From positions 1 to 21,228 of the forward strand of contig CACXHH010000092.1 of assembly GCA_902767455.1 (NCBI GenBank): a stretch of DNA of 21,228 nucleotides, written 5' to 3'. This document shows positions 1 to 7,693 of the stretch, in pieces. The DNA comes from an uncultured Eubacteriales bacterium (lineage in GTDB: Bacteria > Bacillota > Clostridia > Christensenellales > Borkfalkiaceae). The notes below the pieces were generated by a model. That model was not told where the DNA came from. It ran no database searches and was given only the letters and a program-made list of their open reading frames with translations. Made by a program: the position numbers and the translations under genes. Position 1 is the first letter of the stretch, and the number at the start of each line of letters is the position of its first letter.

Positions 1-348
1 GCCTTCTTTATCGCGCTTGATATCGTCTATCTTTTTAAGTCTTAATCCGAATGCGATATTGTCGTATACCGTCATGTGCGGATAGAGAGCGTAGTTCTGG
101 AATACCATCGCGATATCCCTGTCTTTCGGCTCGACGTTGTTTACTACTACGTCGCCGATAGATATTTCGCCCTGCGAGATCTCTTCAAGACCTGCGACCA
201 TACGCAAAGTCGTAGACTTACCGCAACCCGAAGGTCCTACGAATACGATAAACTCTTTATCTTCGATCTCGAGATTGAAGTCGGCTACCGCGGGGACGGT
301 CGCCTTATCGTAATATTTGTATACCCCTTTTAAACTTACCTTTGACAT
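1..348 (-). CDS. Sugar ABC transporter ATP-binding protein, MsmK/UgpC-like (3'-truncated by window edge)
   Basis: Only the first 116 codons are in the window; the reading frame runs off base 1. The protein would be the cytoplasmic ATPase that powers a CUT1-type oligosaccharide importer. Visible are a beta-rich start (MSKVSLKGVYKYYD), a Walker A motif GPSGCGKST at residues 38-46 and a Q-loop segment VFQNYALYPHMTV at 82-94, with DNIAFGLRLKK after it. This is the typical signature of MalK/MsmK/UgpC ATPases. The ATG is preceded by AGGAG at a spacing of 6, which fixes the start. It lies 30 nt downstream of the GH2 stop on the same strand with no clear terminator between, so it may be the last gene of that operon. 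It is a natural partner for the two permeases at 5743-7566, although such ATPases often serve several transporters. Signature, Walker B and regulatory domains are outside the window. Confidence 0.95.
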   Translation of the reverse strand, partial: MSKVSLKGVYKYYDKATVPAVADFNLEIEDKEFIVFVGPSGCGKSTTLRMVAGLEEISQGEISIGDVVVNNVEPKDRDIAMVFQNYALYPHMTVYDNIAFGLRLKKIDDIKRDKEG

Positions 349-378
349 AATTTTCTCCTGATCATTCGTAAAAAACGA

Positions 379-2124
379 TTATTTCCTGTTGAGGATCTCC
401 GCGATCTTTTCGGGCGGGAGTTTGAAGTGACGGTCGAAATCGAGAAGCCCGTTTACTTCGTGGTGAACGTCGGTAAGCTGCGTGTAGCAGAAGCCCGAAA
501 TATGTTCGCACGAGTAAATTGCGTTTATAAGTGACGAAAACCTTTCAAGGAATTCTTCGTCGCTCTTGACGCTTTCGCCGTAGCCCCACTTGTTGCCGGT
601 AACGTCTTTCACGAAGGACGTGCCGCCGAATTCCGATAAGAGAATAGGCTGACCGGTGTAGCCGTACCCGTCGGCAAAGGCGCCGCGCGAGTGTGAAGCG
701 TACTTTTCGCAAGTACATTTTTCAACGGTGTTGTAAACGTTGTAAAGTTCTTCACCCGACTGAGTGTAGTGGTGCATGGTAAGTAAGTCGGATATGGTGT
801 GTTCCCAACCGTCGTTGGTGACGACGGGACGGGTTTTATCGAGAAGCTTGGTGGCGTAATAAATATCGTTGACGAAGGCTTGCTGAGCAAGGTCGTTTTT
901 TATGTGTTCGATGCCCCAGCTTTCGTTGAAGGGTACCCATGTGAATACGCAGGGGTGGTTATATTGCTGTTTTACGGCAAGCATCCACTCGCGTTTGAAG
1001 TTGGCAAGGTCGTCTACGGGGAAGCCGTAAACGGACGGCATTTCCGCCCATACGATAAAGCCGTAGATATCCGCGAAGTATAAGAAGCGTTCGTCTTCGA
1101 CCTTTTCGTGCTTACGCGCGCCGTTAAAGCCCATCTGCATCGTGTAGAGAAGATCGTCCTCGAGCGCTATCTCGTCGGGAGCGGTAAGGTCGCTGCCGTG
1201 CCAATAGCCCTGATCGAGAATAAGCTTCTGATATACGGGCGTGCCGTTGACGAGCACTTTTCCGCCTTCGATAGTGATATCGCGCACGCCGAAGTAGCTC
1301 ATGACCGTATCGAGAACGGTTTCGCCTTCCGAGAGCGTGAAAGTAACGTCGTAAAGCTTTGCGTCGCCTACGTTCCACAGCTCGAGCTTGCTTTCAAGCG
1401 AAAGCGTAACGTCGGAGGCTTCTGCGGCGGGCATTTCCACGCACGCGACCTTTTCGCCCGCAAAAGTTACGCAGGCTTTGAGCGTAAGATTTTCAACGCT
1501 GCCCGCAAAGCCGAGTTTGAAGTTGACGTTTTTATCTTTCGCCGAAGGTGTGATTTTGAGCGTTTCGATGCGGCGCGAGCTTACCTTTTCGAGCCAAGCC
1601 GTTTTATAAAGCCCGGACGTGTCTATGTACCAGCAACCGTAGTCATAAGCCTTCGCGCGCTGTTTTCCGCGGGGTTTGCCTTCGGAATAGTCGTCGCGAA
1701 TAGCCAAAACGAGAAGGTTTTCTCCCTGCTTTGCGCAAGGGGTAAGGTTAAACGTTTCACGGTGATAGCAACCGGTGTCTTTTCCGCAGAATCTGCCGTT
1801 GAGATATACTTCGGTATCCCAGTCGCTGCCTTCGAGATGAAGAAGGATCTCTTCGCCTTCGGCAAACGAGAGTTGAAGCTTTTTCTGATACCAGATAAGC
1901 GGGCAAGTCTGTTCGCGGCCGATCCCGCTTGCCTCCGTCTGGAAGGCAAAGGGAACGTTTATCGTCGTTTCGGGCTCAAAGCCGCGAGCATAGTCGTTTT
2001 TCAAGCCGATTTGTTCGTCGTCAAAACGGAAATCCCATTTTCCGTTGAGATTAGTCCATTCGTTTCTTACGAACTGCGGACGAGGGTAATCTTTGATTCT
2101 GCAATGTACGTGGTTAGCTTTCAC
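379..2124 (-). CDS. Glycoside hydrolase family 2 enzyme (beta-galactosidase/beta-glucuronidase-like), cytoplasmic
   Basis: A 581-residue retaining exo-glycosidase of the GH2 type, which would remove a beta-linked terminal sugar from imported oligosaccharides. The N-terminal sugar-binding/jelly-roll domain is visible at about 20-180 (LNGKWDFRFD, then HLEGSDWDTEVYLNG), followed by an Ig-like domain to about 280 and a TIM barrel from about 285 to the end. The acid/base is E401 in FNESWG and the nucleophile is E498 in LLSEFGG; both motifs are intact. There is no signal peptide, so it should act in the cytoplasm. Its length is close to the compact GH2 enzymes and well below E. coli LacZ. The start codon is GTG (2122-2124), chosen because AAGGAA precedes it at suitable spacing. 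It begins 17 nt after the GH43 stop, in the same operon. Substrate specificity cannot be assigned. Confidence 0.93.
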   Translation of the reverse strand: MKANHVHCRIKDYPRPQFVRNEWTNLNGKWDFRFDDEQIGLKNDYARGFEPETTINVPFAFQTEASGIGREQTCPLIWYQKKLQLSFAEGEEILLHLEGSDWDTEVYLNGRFCGKDTGCYHRETFNLTPCAKQGENLLVLAIRDDYSEGKPRGKQRAKAYDYGCWYIDTSGLYKTAWLEKVSSRRIETLKITPSAKDKNVNFKLGFAGSVENLTLKACVTFAGEKVACVEMPAAEASDVTLSLESKLELWNVGDAKLYDVTFTLSEGETVLDTVMSYFGVRDITIEGGKVLVNGTPVYQKLILDQGYWHGSDLTAPDEIALEDDLLYTMQMGFNGARKHEKVEDERFLYFADIYGFIVWAEMPSVYGFPVDDLANFKREWMLAVKQQYNHPCVFTWVPFNESWGIEHIKNDLAQQAFVNDIYYATKLLDKTRPVVTNDGWEHTISDLLTMHHYTQSGEELYNVYNTVEKCTCEKYASHSRGAFADGYGYTGQPILLSEFGGTSFVKDVTGNKWGYGESVKSDEEFLERFSSLINAIYSCEHISGFCYTQLTDVHHEVNGLLDFDRHFKLPPEKIAEILNRK

Positions 2125-2141
2125 GGTTGTAATTCCTTTTT

Positions 2142-4721
2142 TCAGATTCCTTTGATTGAGATGTTTTTATAAATTACTTCGGCGCCGTCGTCGTAAAGAC
2201 CGATATGACCGGTCAGGAAGGCGTGAGCGTCGGTGTAAGACAAGATTTCTTTCCCGTCAACGAAAACGGTAACGGTGTTTCCTTTGGCTCTCACTTTGAT
2301 ATGGAACAGGTGTTCGGTAAGTTCGGTTCTCGCAACGCCGTGCGGCTCGGCGCAAACGTTGGTGAACGTGTCGCCGTAGTTGAACTTACTGAGCGTTACC
2401 AGCCTCGTATCGAGAGCTACGAAGTAACCCTGAATGGAGTTGATACCGTCGGAAGCGGCAGTCGCGAAGTTCTGACCGCGGATTAAAAGCCCCGCTTTGT
2501 AGGCGTTCTCCTTGATAAACTTCATATCGATTTCGACTTCGAAGTCGCTTAAAGTACGGTCGCCGATATAGCAGAGCATGATGCTGCCTTCACGGGTGGC
2601 GTGGCCGCCGTCCACCTGACGATACATCGTGGTATAGATGGCGCCTTCCGACATTACCGTTTCAAGCGAGTTGGAGAAGGTGAAAGGCCCGTAGGACTTT
2701 TCTTCCAGGCTGAACGAAATGAACGCGACGCCCGTATCTTCGCCGTAAATAGTTATTATCTGCGGACCGGCGGTAAGGTCGGCTTCGTCGACGAACGTCG
2801 ATACGACGCAACCTTCTTCGCTCGTTTCGATTCTCGGTAAAACGATAGAGTCGACTTTTCCGTTACCGAACTGAACGCCTATCTTCTTGCCCGCGTACTT
2901 TGCTTCGTACGTAAGTCTTAAACCGTAACGCCCCGCTTTTTTGGTGTAGGCAAGGTATCTTGCAAAATCGCCTTTGGCGCCGAATTTAAGCGAATAAGTG
3001 CCGTTGTAGCCGAGATCGTCAAGATATTCGGGAGCTATTTCCGTCGCGAAGAGTTCGGTGCCCGCGCTGAACTTATAGGAAGTGAAGTTTTCGTATTCGC
3101 CCGCGGGGATATAGTTGGAAGAACCTATCGAAACACCCGTGGTTTTAAGTTCGGTGGCGTCGGAGCTTCCGCGAGCGGCGGAGCTGAAAGTGGTGGTGGA
3201 AACGTTGCCTGCGGTAACGTTTTCGTAACCTATCTTGCCGCCGTCAAGAGTTATAGCCGCGTCGGCGATCTTTCTCATATTGTCGAAGTAAACGTCGGCT
3301 CTGCCTTCCCTGTAAGCCACTCTCACGGTGTGGAGAACTTCGGGATCGAAGTCGTTTTTAAGCGTGCCGGTAGCGACGACCGTATCGGTAGCGCCGTGTT
3401 TTACGAGCTCGATCTTGTGTTCGGAGTAAGACGTTCTGACGAACGCGTAATCGTTTTCGCCGTTGTAAGAAACGATAGTCTTAACGTCGTCGCCGAAGAA
3501 GTTGAACTCGGCGGAAAATCTCTTGCCGGTGGAAACGGGGGTGAGCAGTTTGCCGTTCTGAGCGGTGAGCATCGCGCCGTAGTCAGCCTGATATTCGGGC
3601 ATAGTTGCGGCAATAGAGCCGTTCGCGTTGGACTGAACGCTCATCTGCGTTCCGTTGAAAACGAGCCTGTCTATCGCCATACTGCGGTAGGGACCTGCGG
3701 GAACTTTAAGGGTGTGATAGACGATATAATAGCTGTCGAGGTCGGGACCTAAAACGGTCGAGCTGTGACCAAGACCTTTGAAGTTTTCTTCTTCGTTGAC
3801 TTCGAGAAGCATCGGAAGGTCTACGCCCTTCGTGAACGCCGAACGCGTTGCGAGCGGTTTGCCGTCGAACTCGGTGCTGTAAGATACGCGGTAGCCTTCG
3901 GAAAGAACGTTGGAACCGGTATAAGTCATATAGTAGATACCGTCGCGCTTGATGAGCATGGGGCCTTCCGTCCAACCGCCGATATCGGTGTTGGGAAGAA
4001 CTACCGAGCGGTAATCGGGAGAAGTTGCGTCGAACGATTTCATATCCTTCATCGTTCTGATGGCGATGCCGCCGCCGTTTGCCGATAAGAAGTACATGCT
4101 CTCGTCGTCGTCGATAAAGACGGAGCCGTCTATGTTCATACCGAAGTTATCGGTGGCTCTTACGAACGGACCTTCGGGAGAAGCCGACGTGTAAACGTAG
4201 TGGCCTTTACCCTTGGGGCTCGAATACATATAGAACGTGCCGTTGAAGTAGTAAACTTCGGGCGCGTAAGCGCCGTTGATGGTCGGGTCCATCGAAACGT
4301 ATCCCGAAGGAAGAACCTGTTCGCCTTCCACGGTAAGCCCGTCGGGATTACATTTGTTCCAGTGGATAAGGTCGCTGCTCTTCCAGGCTCTTACGCCGTC
4401 CATATTGTTCTTGGTCGAACAATACATATAGTAAGTGCCGTCGAAGCGGAAAACGTACGGATCGCCTACGCCGTATTTGGTCCACTGTTCGCCGATGAGC
4501 GAATCCATGATCGTACCGTCGACGTTATAGTCGGAAAAGTCCAAATTGTTATACGTTTCGTACTCGAAATTCGGCATAGTGAACGTTTCTCCGTCGTAAG
4601 GCTTGGTGGAAGCGGGAGTTTCTTCCGAAGATTGGCCGGAATTATTGTTGCACGCCGTAAGCATGCCCGTTTGCGTCAATAAAGCGGCAGTTACTATCAA
4701 TGCGAATAATTTTTTCTTCAT
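2142..4721 (-). CDS. GH43-family lipoprotein glycosidase with C-terminal carbohydrate-binding-like modules
   Basis: An 859-residue exported glycosidase, probably acting on arabinose- or xylose-containing side chains (known GH43 activities; the substrate here is inference). A signal peptide ends in a lipobox LTAC with C24 as the lipidated cysteine, so the enzyme is anchored on the outer face of the membrane. The five-bladed propeller domain spans about 75-360. The expected GH43 residues are present: base D87 (GVGDPYVF), pKa-modulating D199 (IDGSVF) and acid E252 (WTEGPM), plus H319 in LGHSS. The remaining 500 residues are beta-rich: a LamG-like region at about 375-515, a CBM-like region at about 540-680 and a CBM66/DUF1080-like module at about 690-859 with VFVDGKEI and HIGLYDDG. 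The ATG overlaps the stop of the upstream CBM9-like gene as TAATG, behind a strong GGGAGG site, so translation is probably coupled. Confidence 0.92.
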   Translation of the reverse strand: MKKKLFALIVTAALLTQTGMLTACNNNSGQSSEETPASTKPYDGETFTMPNFEYETYNNLDFSDYNVDGTIMDSLIGEQWTKYGVGDPYVFRFDGTYYMYCSTKNNMDGVRAWKSSDLIHWNKCNPDGLTVEGEQVLPSGYVSMDPTINGAYAPEVYYFNGTFYMYSSPKGKGHYVYTSASPEGPFVRATDNFGMNIDGSVFIDDDESMYFLSANGGGIAIRTMKDMKSFDATSPDYRSVVLPNTDIGGWTEGPMLIKRDGIYYMTYTGSNVLSEGYRVSYSTEFDGKPLATRSAFTKGVDLPMLLEVNEEENFKGLGHSSTVLGPDLDSYYIVYHTLKVPAGPYRSMAIDRLVFNGTQMSVQSNANGSIAATMPEYQADYGAMLTAQNGKLLTPVSTGKRFSAEFNFFGDDVKTIVSYNGENDYAFVRTSYSEHKIELVKHGATDTVVATGTLKNDFDPEVLHTVRVAYREGRADVYFDNMRKIADAAITLDGGKIGYENVTAGNVSTTTFSSAARGSSDATELKTTGVSIGSSNYIPAGEYENFTSYKFSAGTELFATEIAPEYLDDLGYNGTYSLKFGAKGDFARYLAYTKKAGRYGLRLTYEAKYAGKKIGVQFGNGKVDSIVLPRIETSEEGCVVSTFVDEADLTAGPQIITIYGEDTGVAFISFSLEEKSYGPFTFSNSLETVMSEGAIYTTMYRQVDGGHATREGSIMLCYIGDRTLSDFEVEIDMKFIKENAYKAGLLIRGQNFATAASDGINSIQGYFVALDTRLVTLSKFNYGDTFTNVCAEPHGVARTELTEHLFHIKVRAKGNTVTVFVDGKEILSYTDAHAFLTGHIGLYDDGAEVIYKNISIKGI

Positions 4722-5545
4722 TATGCTTTACCTCCCTTACCGGTAAGACTGCAATATTCGTCGTAAGTGTAAAGTCTGTTCGGTTCGCCGGAAATAAGAC
4801 TTACGGGCGATAATACGACGTAAGTGGAAGGTATCTGCGGATCGACGAAGTTGCCTTTGTAGACGATACCCGTCCAGGTGTAATACTTCTGAAGGTCGAC
4901 GTTTCTTTCGTCAACTCTGTCTACCTGACCGAAAGCTATACCGATAGCGTTGTCTGCGGTCATGTTCATCTGAGCGGCGGGAACTACGGCTTCGACGTAA
5001 TAGTAATCGTAATCGCCGTTATTAAAGTCGCCTTCTCTTACTTCGAAGTTGTAAAGAGCCAGCCATTTATCGAAGGAGTTGGTGGCGCCAGCGAGAATAC
5101 GCGTTCTGCCGTCGCGCCCGAGGTTTACCTGATAGCAGTTGCCGCTCGGAACGTTGGCTCTGTTTAATTGAGAGTCAAAGTAGAACTCTATGCTGTCGCT
5201 CTTGGTGACTTCGTCGGCGTCGCCCGTGGCAACGAAACGATAGGGAGTTACGTCGTATACCTTATAGAAAAGGTAAACGGCGGTAGGTCTTCTTACGATG
5301 GTGACTTCGCAGTTGGCGAATTGTACTTCCACGCGGTTGGGATCTTGCCAGAGCGCGTCGTTATTGTACCCGTCGATGACCGCTTCAAGGGCAACGACGT
5401 TGCCTTGAAAAGCGAACGGGCTTGACTTGGGCGCGTTGGGATCGAGCCCCTGCTCGGTCGACTGTTGACCGTTTGAGTCGCAACCGACGAGCGCCAGGGT
5501 CATAACCGTCATAAGCGCCATAATGAATACAAGAAATTTTTTCAT
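4721..5545 (-). CDS. CBM9-like carbohydrate-binding lipoprotein
   Basis: A 274-residue secreted lipoprotein. The signal peptide (residues 1-21) ends in LVGC with C22 as lipid anchor. The mature part (about 50-250) resembles the family 9 carbohydrate-binding/DOMON-like fold: IDGYNNDALWQDP at 57-69, a VYLFYKVYD strand, SDSIEFYFDSQ at 117-126 and CYQVNLGRDGRTR, ending in a YYTWTG segment. No catalytic glycosidase motif is seen, so I infer a surface glycan-binding protein that presents substrate to the GH43 lipoprotein encoded next. It is the first gene of an operon with GH43 and GH2. The start is supported by CGGAG five bases before ATG and by the promoter upstream. CBM9 modules are normally appended to larger enzymes; this one stands alone. 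Confidence 0.82.
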   Translation of the reverse strand: MKKFLVFIMALMTVMTLALVGCDSNGQQSTEQGLDPNAPKSSPFAFQGNVVALEAVIDGYNNDALWQDPNRVEVQFANCEVTIVRRPTAVYLFYKVYDVTPYRFVATGDADEVTKSDSIEFYFDSQLNRANVPSGNCYQVNLGRDGRTRILAGATNSFDKWLALYNFEVREGDFNNGDYDYYYVEAVVPAAQMNMTADNAIGIAFGQVDRVDERNVDLQKYYTWTGIVYKGNFVDPQIPSTYVVLSPVSLISGEPNRLYTYDEYCSLTGKGGKA

Positions 5546-5619
5546 ATTATCTCCGTTGATTTATTCTTGCGTCGTTTTTTATCGCCGCTGCGATCGTAAA
5601 AACGGTAATTTCTCGGATA

Positions 5620-5657
5620 GTAAACGCTTTTTTGCGCTTTTCTGACGTTCCGTTTAC
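5620..5657. promoter_or_regulatory. Inverted repeat GTAAACG...CGTTTAC just downstream of the promoter (possible operator)
   Basis: GTAAACG (5620-5626) and CGTTTAC (5651-5657) are inverted, with centres 31 bp apart, close to three helical turns. They lie across the predicted start of transcription. The left arm also resembles half of a CcpA cre site (AGTAAACGCTTTTT). Position and symmetry suggest a repressor site; this is inference only. Confidence 0.3.
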
Positions 5658-5658
5658 C

Positions 5659-5687
5659 ATTATAACAATTTTTTCGGCAATAATCAA
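5659..5687 (-). promoter_or_regulatory. Sigma-A type promoter of the CBM9-GH43-GH2 operon
   Basis: On the minus strand a -35 TTGATT (5682-5687) and a -10 TATAAT (5659-5664) are separated by exactly 17 bases. Transcription would start near 5652, giving an untranslated leader of about 105 nt before the ATG at 5545. This separates the polysaccharide-degrading operon from the transporter genes upstream. Confidence 0.8.
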
Positions 5688-5742
5688 GTTCTGAACGATT
5701 TTTTTTAAGTAAAACGATTTATGCGGACCACTTTATATCCCG

Positions 5743-6660
5743 TCACTCTTTTATACCCGTCAGAGCGAGCGACTGTATAAAGTATCTTTGGAAGAACACG
5801 TAGATCACTATCATCGGTATACTTCCGAGCGTGGAGCCTGCCATAACGAGCGGGATATCCGCGCGGCGCGCAAGACTGTCGTTGAGCTGAGAGATGAGCG
5901 CCTGAAGCGTGAGCCAATCTCTGCTGAGATAGATGGAAGGAGCGAAGAAGTCGTTCCATATCCCGAGGAACCAGAATATTACTTGCGCGGCAATGGCGGG
6001 GACTATTACGGGAATAATTATCCTTATGAATATCTTCATCCAGCTTGCGCCGTCTATTCTGCCCGCTTCGATGAGCGCGTTAGGCGTGGACTTCATGTAC
6101 TGGATAAAGAAGAACATCATGCCCACGTTGCCGAAAAAGCCCGGGATAATAAGCGGAAGCATCTGCGAAAATCCTTCGTTGCCCACCCAGCCGATAGCCG
6201 AGAAAGCTCTGTACTGCGGAAGAAGTACCGCGGCGTAAGGTACCATCATGCCGCTCATCAGAAAGAGAAGGAAAAATCTCTTGTGCGGCAAACGCATCTT
6301 TGCGAACGAGAACGCCGCCAGCGCCGCGACGAAAGTACCTATGGGGATAACGGTGACTTCTATTATCAGCGTGTTGAGCATCGCTCTTAAAAACGAAGCG
6401 TCGCTTATCTGAAGCTCTTTTAGCTGCGTGAGTTTGACGTAGCTGTCGAACTTAAAGACTTCGGGGAAGAGTTTAAGCTCTACGGAAGTTGCTTCGGCGT
6501 TGGTCTTGAAGGACGTAAGAAGCATCCAGACGTAAGGGAACAACGTAAAGAACGCGATGATAACGAGAACGGCGTAAAGGACTACTTTGATGATTATATC
6601 CTTCGCCGAGTATTTGCGTTTTACGTGGTTTACGGTCAGTTTTTTCGTAAGTTCACTCAT
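5743..6660 (-). CDS. Sugar ABC transporter permease, CUT1 family, MalG-like
   Basis: A 305-residue inner-membrane permease, one half of the channel for an oligosaccharide importer. Six hydrophobic segments are visible, the first at about 22-47 followed by PYVWMLLTSFKT, a typical MalG/LacG start. The conserved EAA coupling loop that docks on the ATPase is at 198-221 (EAGRIDGASWMKIF, then IIPVIVP). The C-terminus (RYFIQSLALTGIKE) ends in the short GIKE tail common in MalG-type permeases. The gene starts 12 nt after the stop of the partner permease and is the last gene of the transporter block; no clear terminator is seen before the promoter at 5659-5687. Confidence 0.95.
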   Translation of the reverse strand: MSELTKKLTVNHVKRKYSAKDIIIKVVLYAVLVIIAFFTLFPYVWMLLTSFKTNAEATSVELKLFPEVFKFDSYVKLTQLKELQISDASFLRAMLNTLIIEVTVIPIGTFVAALAAFSFAKMRLPHKRFFLLFLMSGMMVPYAAVLLPQYRAFSAIGWVGNEGFSQMLPLIIPGFFGNVGMMFFFIQYMKSTPNALIEAGRIDGASWMKIFIRIIIPVIVPAIAAQVIFWFLGIWNDFFAPSIYLSRDWLTLQALISQLNDSLARRADIPLVMAGSTLGSIPMIVIYVFFQRYFIQSLALTGIKE

Positions 6661-6672
6661 ATTATCACCCCG

Positions 6673-7566
6673 TTAATCTTCGTATACCCACTTGTTGGAG
6701 TAGCGGAATTGTATTACGGTGACTATCATTATGAACACCGCAAGGACGAGTGACGCCGCGCTTGCAAGACCTTGTTTTCCTTGATTGATGCCGTAGTTCC
6801 AGATAAACCAGACTATCGTCTGCGAGCCTGCGGCGCCCGCGCCGAAGATCTGCGCGTCCGCATAAGACTGCAAGCCGCCGATAACGCTCGTAATTATTAT
6901 GTAAAAGGTCGTGGGGGTAAGGAGCGGGAAGGTTATGCTGAAAAACTTGCGCAGCGGCGAAGCCCCGTCGACGTCGGCGGATTCGTAATAGCTCTGCGGT
7001 ATCGCGAGCATGCCCGCGATATACAGGATCATCGTGCCGCCCATACTGCTCCACGTGTTTTTCAGAATAATGGCTATCTTTATCAGCCACTCATTTGAAA
7101 ACCACGGTATATCGGCGTCGAACAGCCTGTTGATAAGACCGTACGACGGGTTGAAGATATAGCGGAACACGAGATTTACCGCAACCGCGCTCGTGACTGC
7201 GGGAAGATAGTAAAGTACCTGAAACACCTTACTGCCCTTTTTGACCGCCTTCGATTGAAGGAGCGCCGCCACGAAAAGCCCCGCTACCATGCCTATCGGA
7301 ATACCGATAAGAAGGAGCACGGTGTTTCCGATGGAACGGAAAAACGCGTTACTGTAAGTATCGTTGGTGAAAAGGTTTACGAAGTTCTGAAAGGGCTTGC
7401 TGAAATCGAACGTTTCGCGGTAAGTGTTGTAATCTGCGAAAGAAAATACGAGCACCGCCACGAGCGAAAAGAGTGTAAACACCGAAAACCCTATAAGCGG
7501 CAACGTGATAAACGCGAACGCCGTTCTCTTTTCCTTCGTATAAAGTTTTCTGTTTGACTTTGTCAT
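6673..7566 (-). CDS. Sugar ABC transporter permease, CUT1 family, MalF/UgpA-like
   Basis: A 297-residue permease pairing with the MalG-like protein downstream. Six membrane segments are visible: about 17-43, 80-104, 115-137, 163-186 and two after the EAA loop. The EAA loop is at 194-218 (YESADVDGASPLRKFF...FPLLTP), the diagnostic contact to the ATPase. It lacks the large periplasmic insertion of E. coli MalF, as is usual for Firmicute CUT1 transporters. The ATG at 7564-7566 has no recognisable Shine-Dalgarno (TTTTTAACGAT before it), unlike its neighbours, and a GC-rich hairpin lies just upstream. Together these suggest deliberately lower expression than the binding protein. Confidence 0.95.
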   Translation of the reverse strand: MTKSNRKLYTKEKRTAFAFITLPLIGFSVFTLFSLVAVLVFSFADYNTYRETFDFSKPFQNFVNLFTNDTYSNAFFRSIGNTVLLLIGIPIGMVAGLFVAALLQSKAVKKGSKVFQVLYYLPAVTSAVAVNLVFRYIFNPSYGLINRLFDADIPWFSNEWLIKIAIILKNTWSSMGGTMILYIAGMLAIPQSYYESADVDGASPLRKFFSITFPLLTPTTFYIIITSVIGGLQSYADAQIFGAGAAGSQTIVWFIWNYGINQGKQGLASAASLVLAVFIMIVTVIQFRYSNKWVYED

Positions 7567-7595
7567 ATCGTTAAAAACCGTGATAATTTTATTTA

Positions 7596-7626
7596 CGCCG
7601 CGGCAAAGCTTTGCGTTGCCGCGGCG
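7596..7626 (-). terminator. GC-rich hairpin between binding protein and permease genes (partial terminator or mRNA stabiliser)
   Basis: CGCCGCGGCAA (7596-7606) pairs with TTGCCGCGGCG (7616-7626): 11 perfect base pairs, loop of 9. On the minus strand it is followed by GTAAATAAAATTATC, A/T-rich but without a clean U run. Similar hairpins after solute-binding protein genes protect or separate the abundant SBP message from permease messages (established for maltose-type operons); assignment here is inference. Confidence 0.6.
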
Positions 7627-7693
7627 CGAGAAAAGTCTTTATTCTTTCTTTTGAACGGAACTCGTATAAGAATTCCGCTTTCGGGTAAGGCTA

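Noticed and set aside
1108..2172. 354-codon plus-strand frame opposite the GH2 gene
   Set aside because: Antisense shadow of a gene with intact catalytic motifs; composition is unlike a real protein.
5546..5650. Riboswitch in the leader of the CBM9-GH43-GH2 operon
   Set aside because: About 105 nt long but no recognisable conserved riboswitch core; only an inverted repeat is visible.
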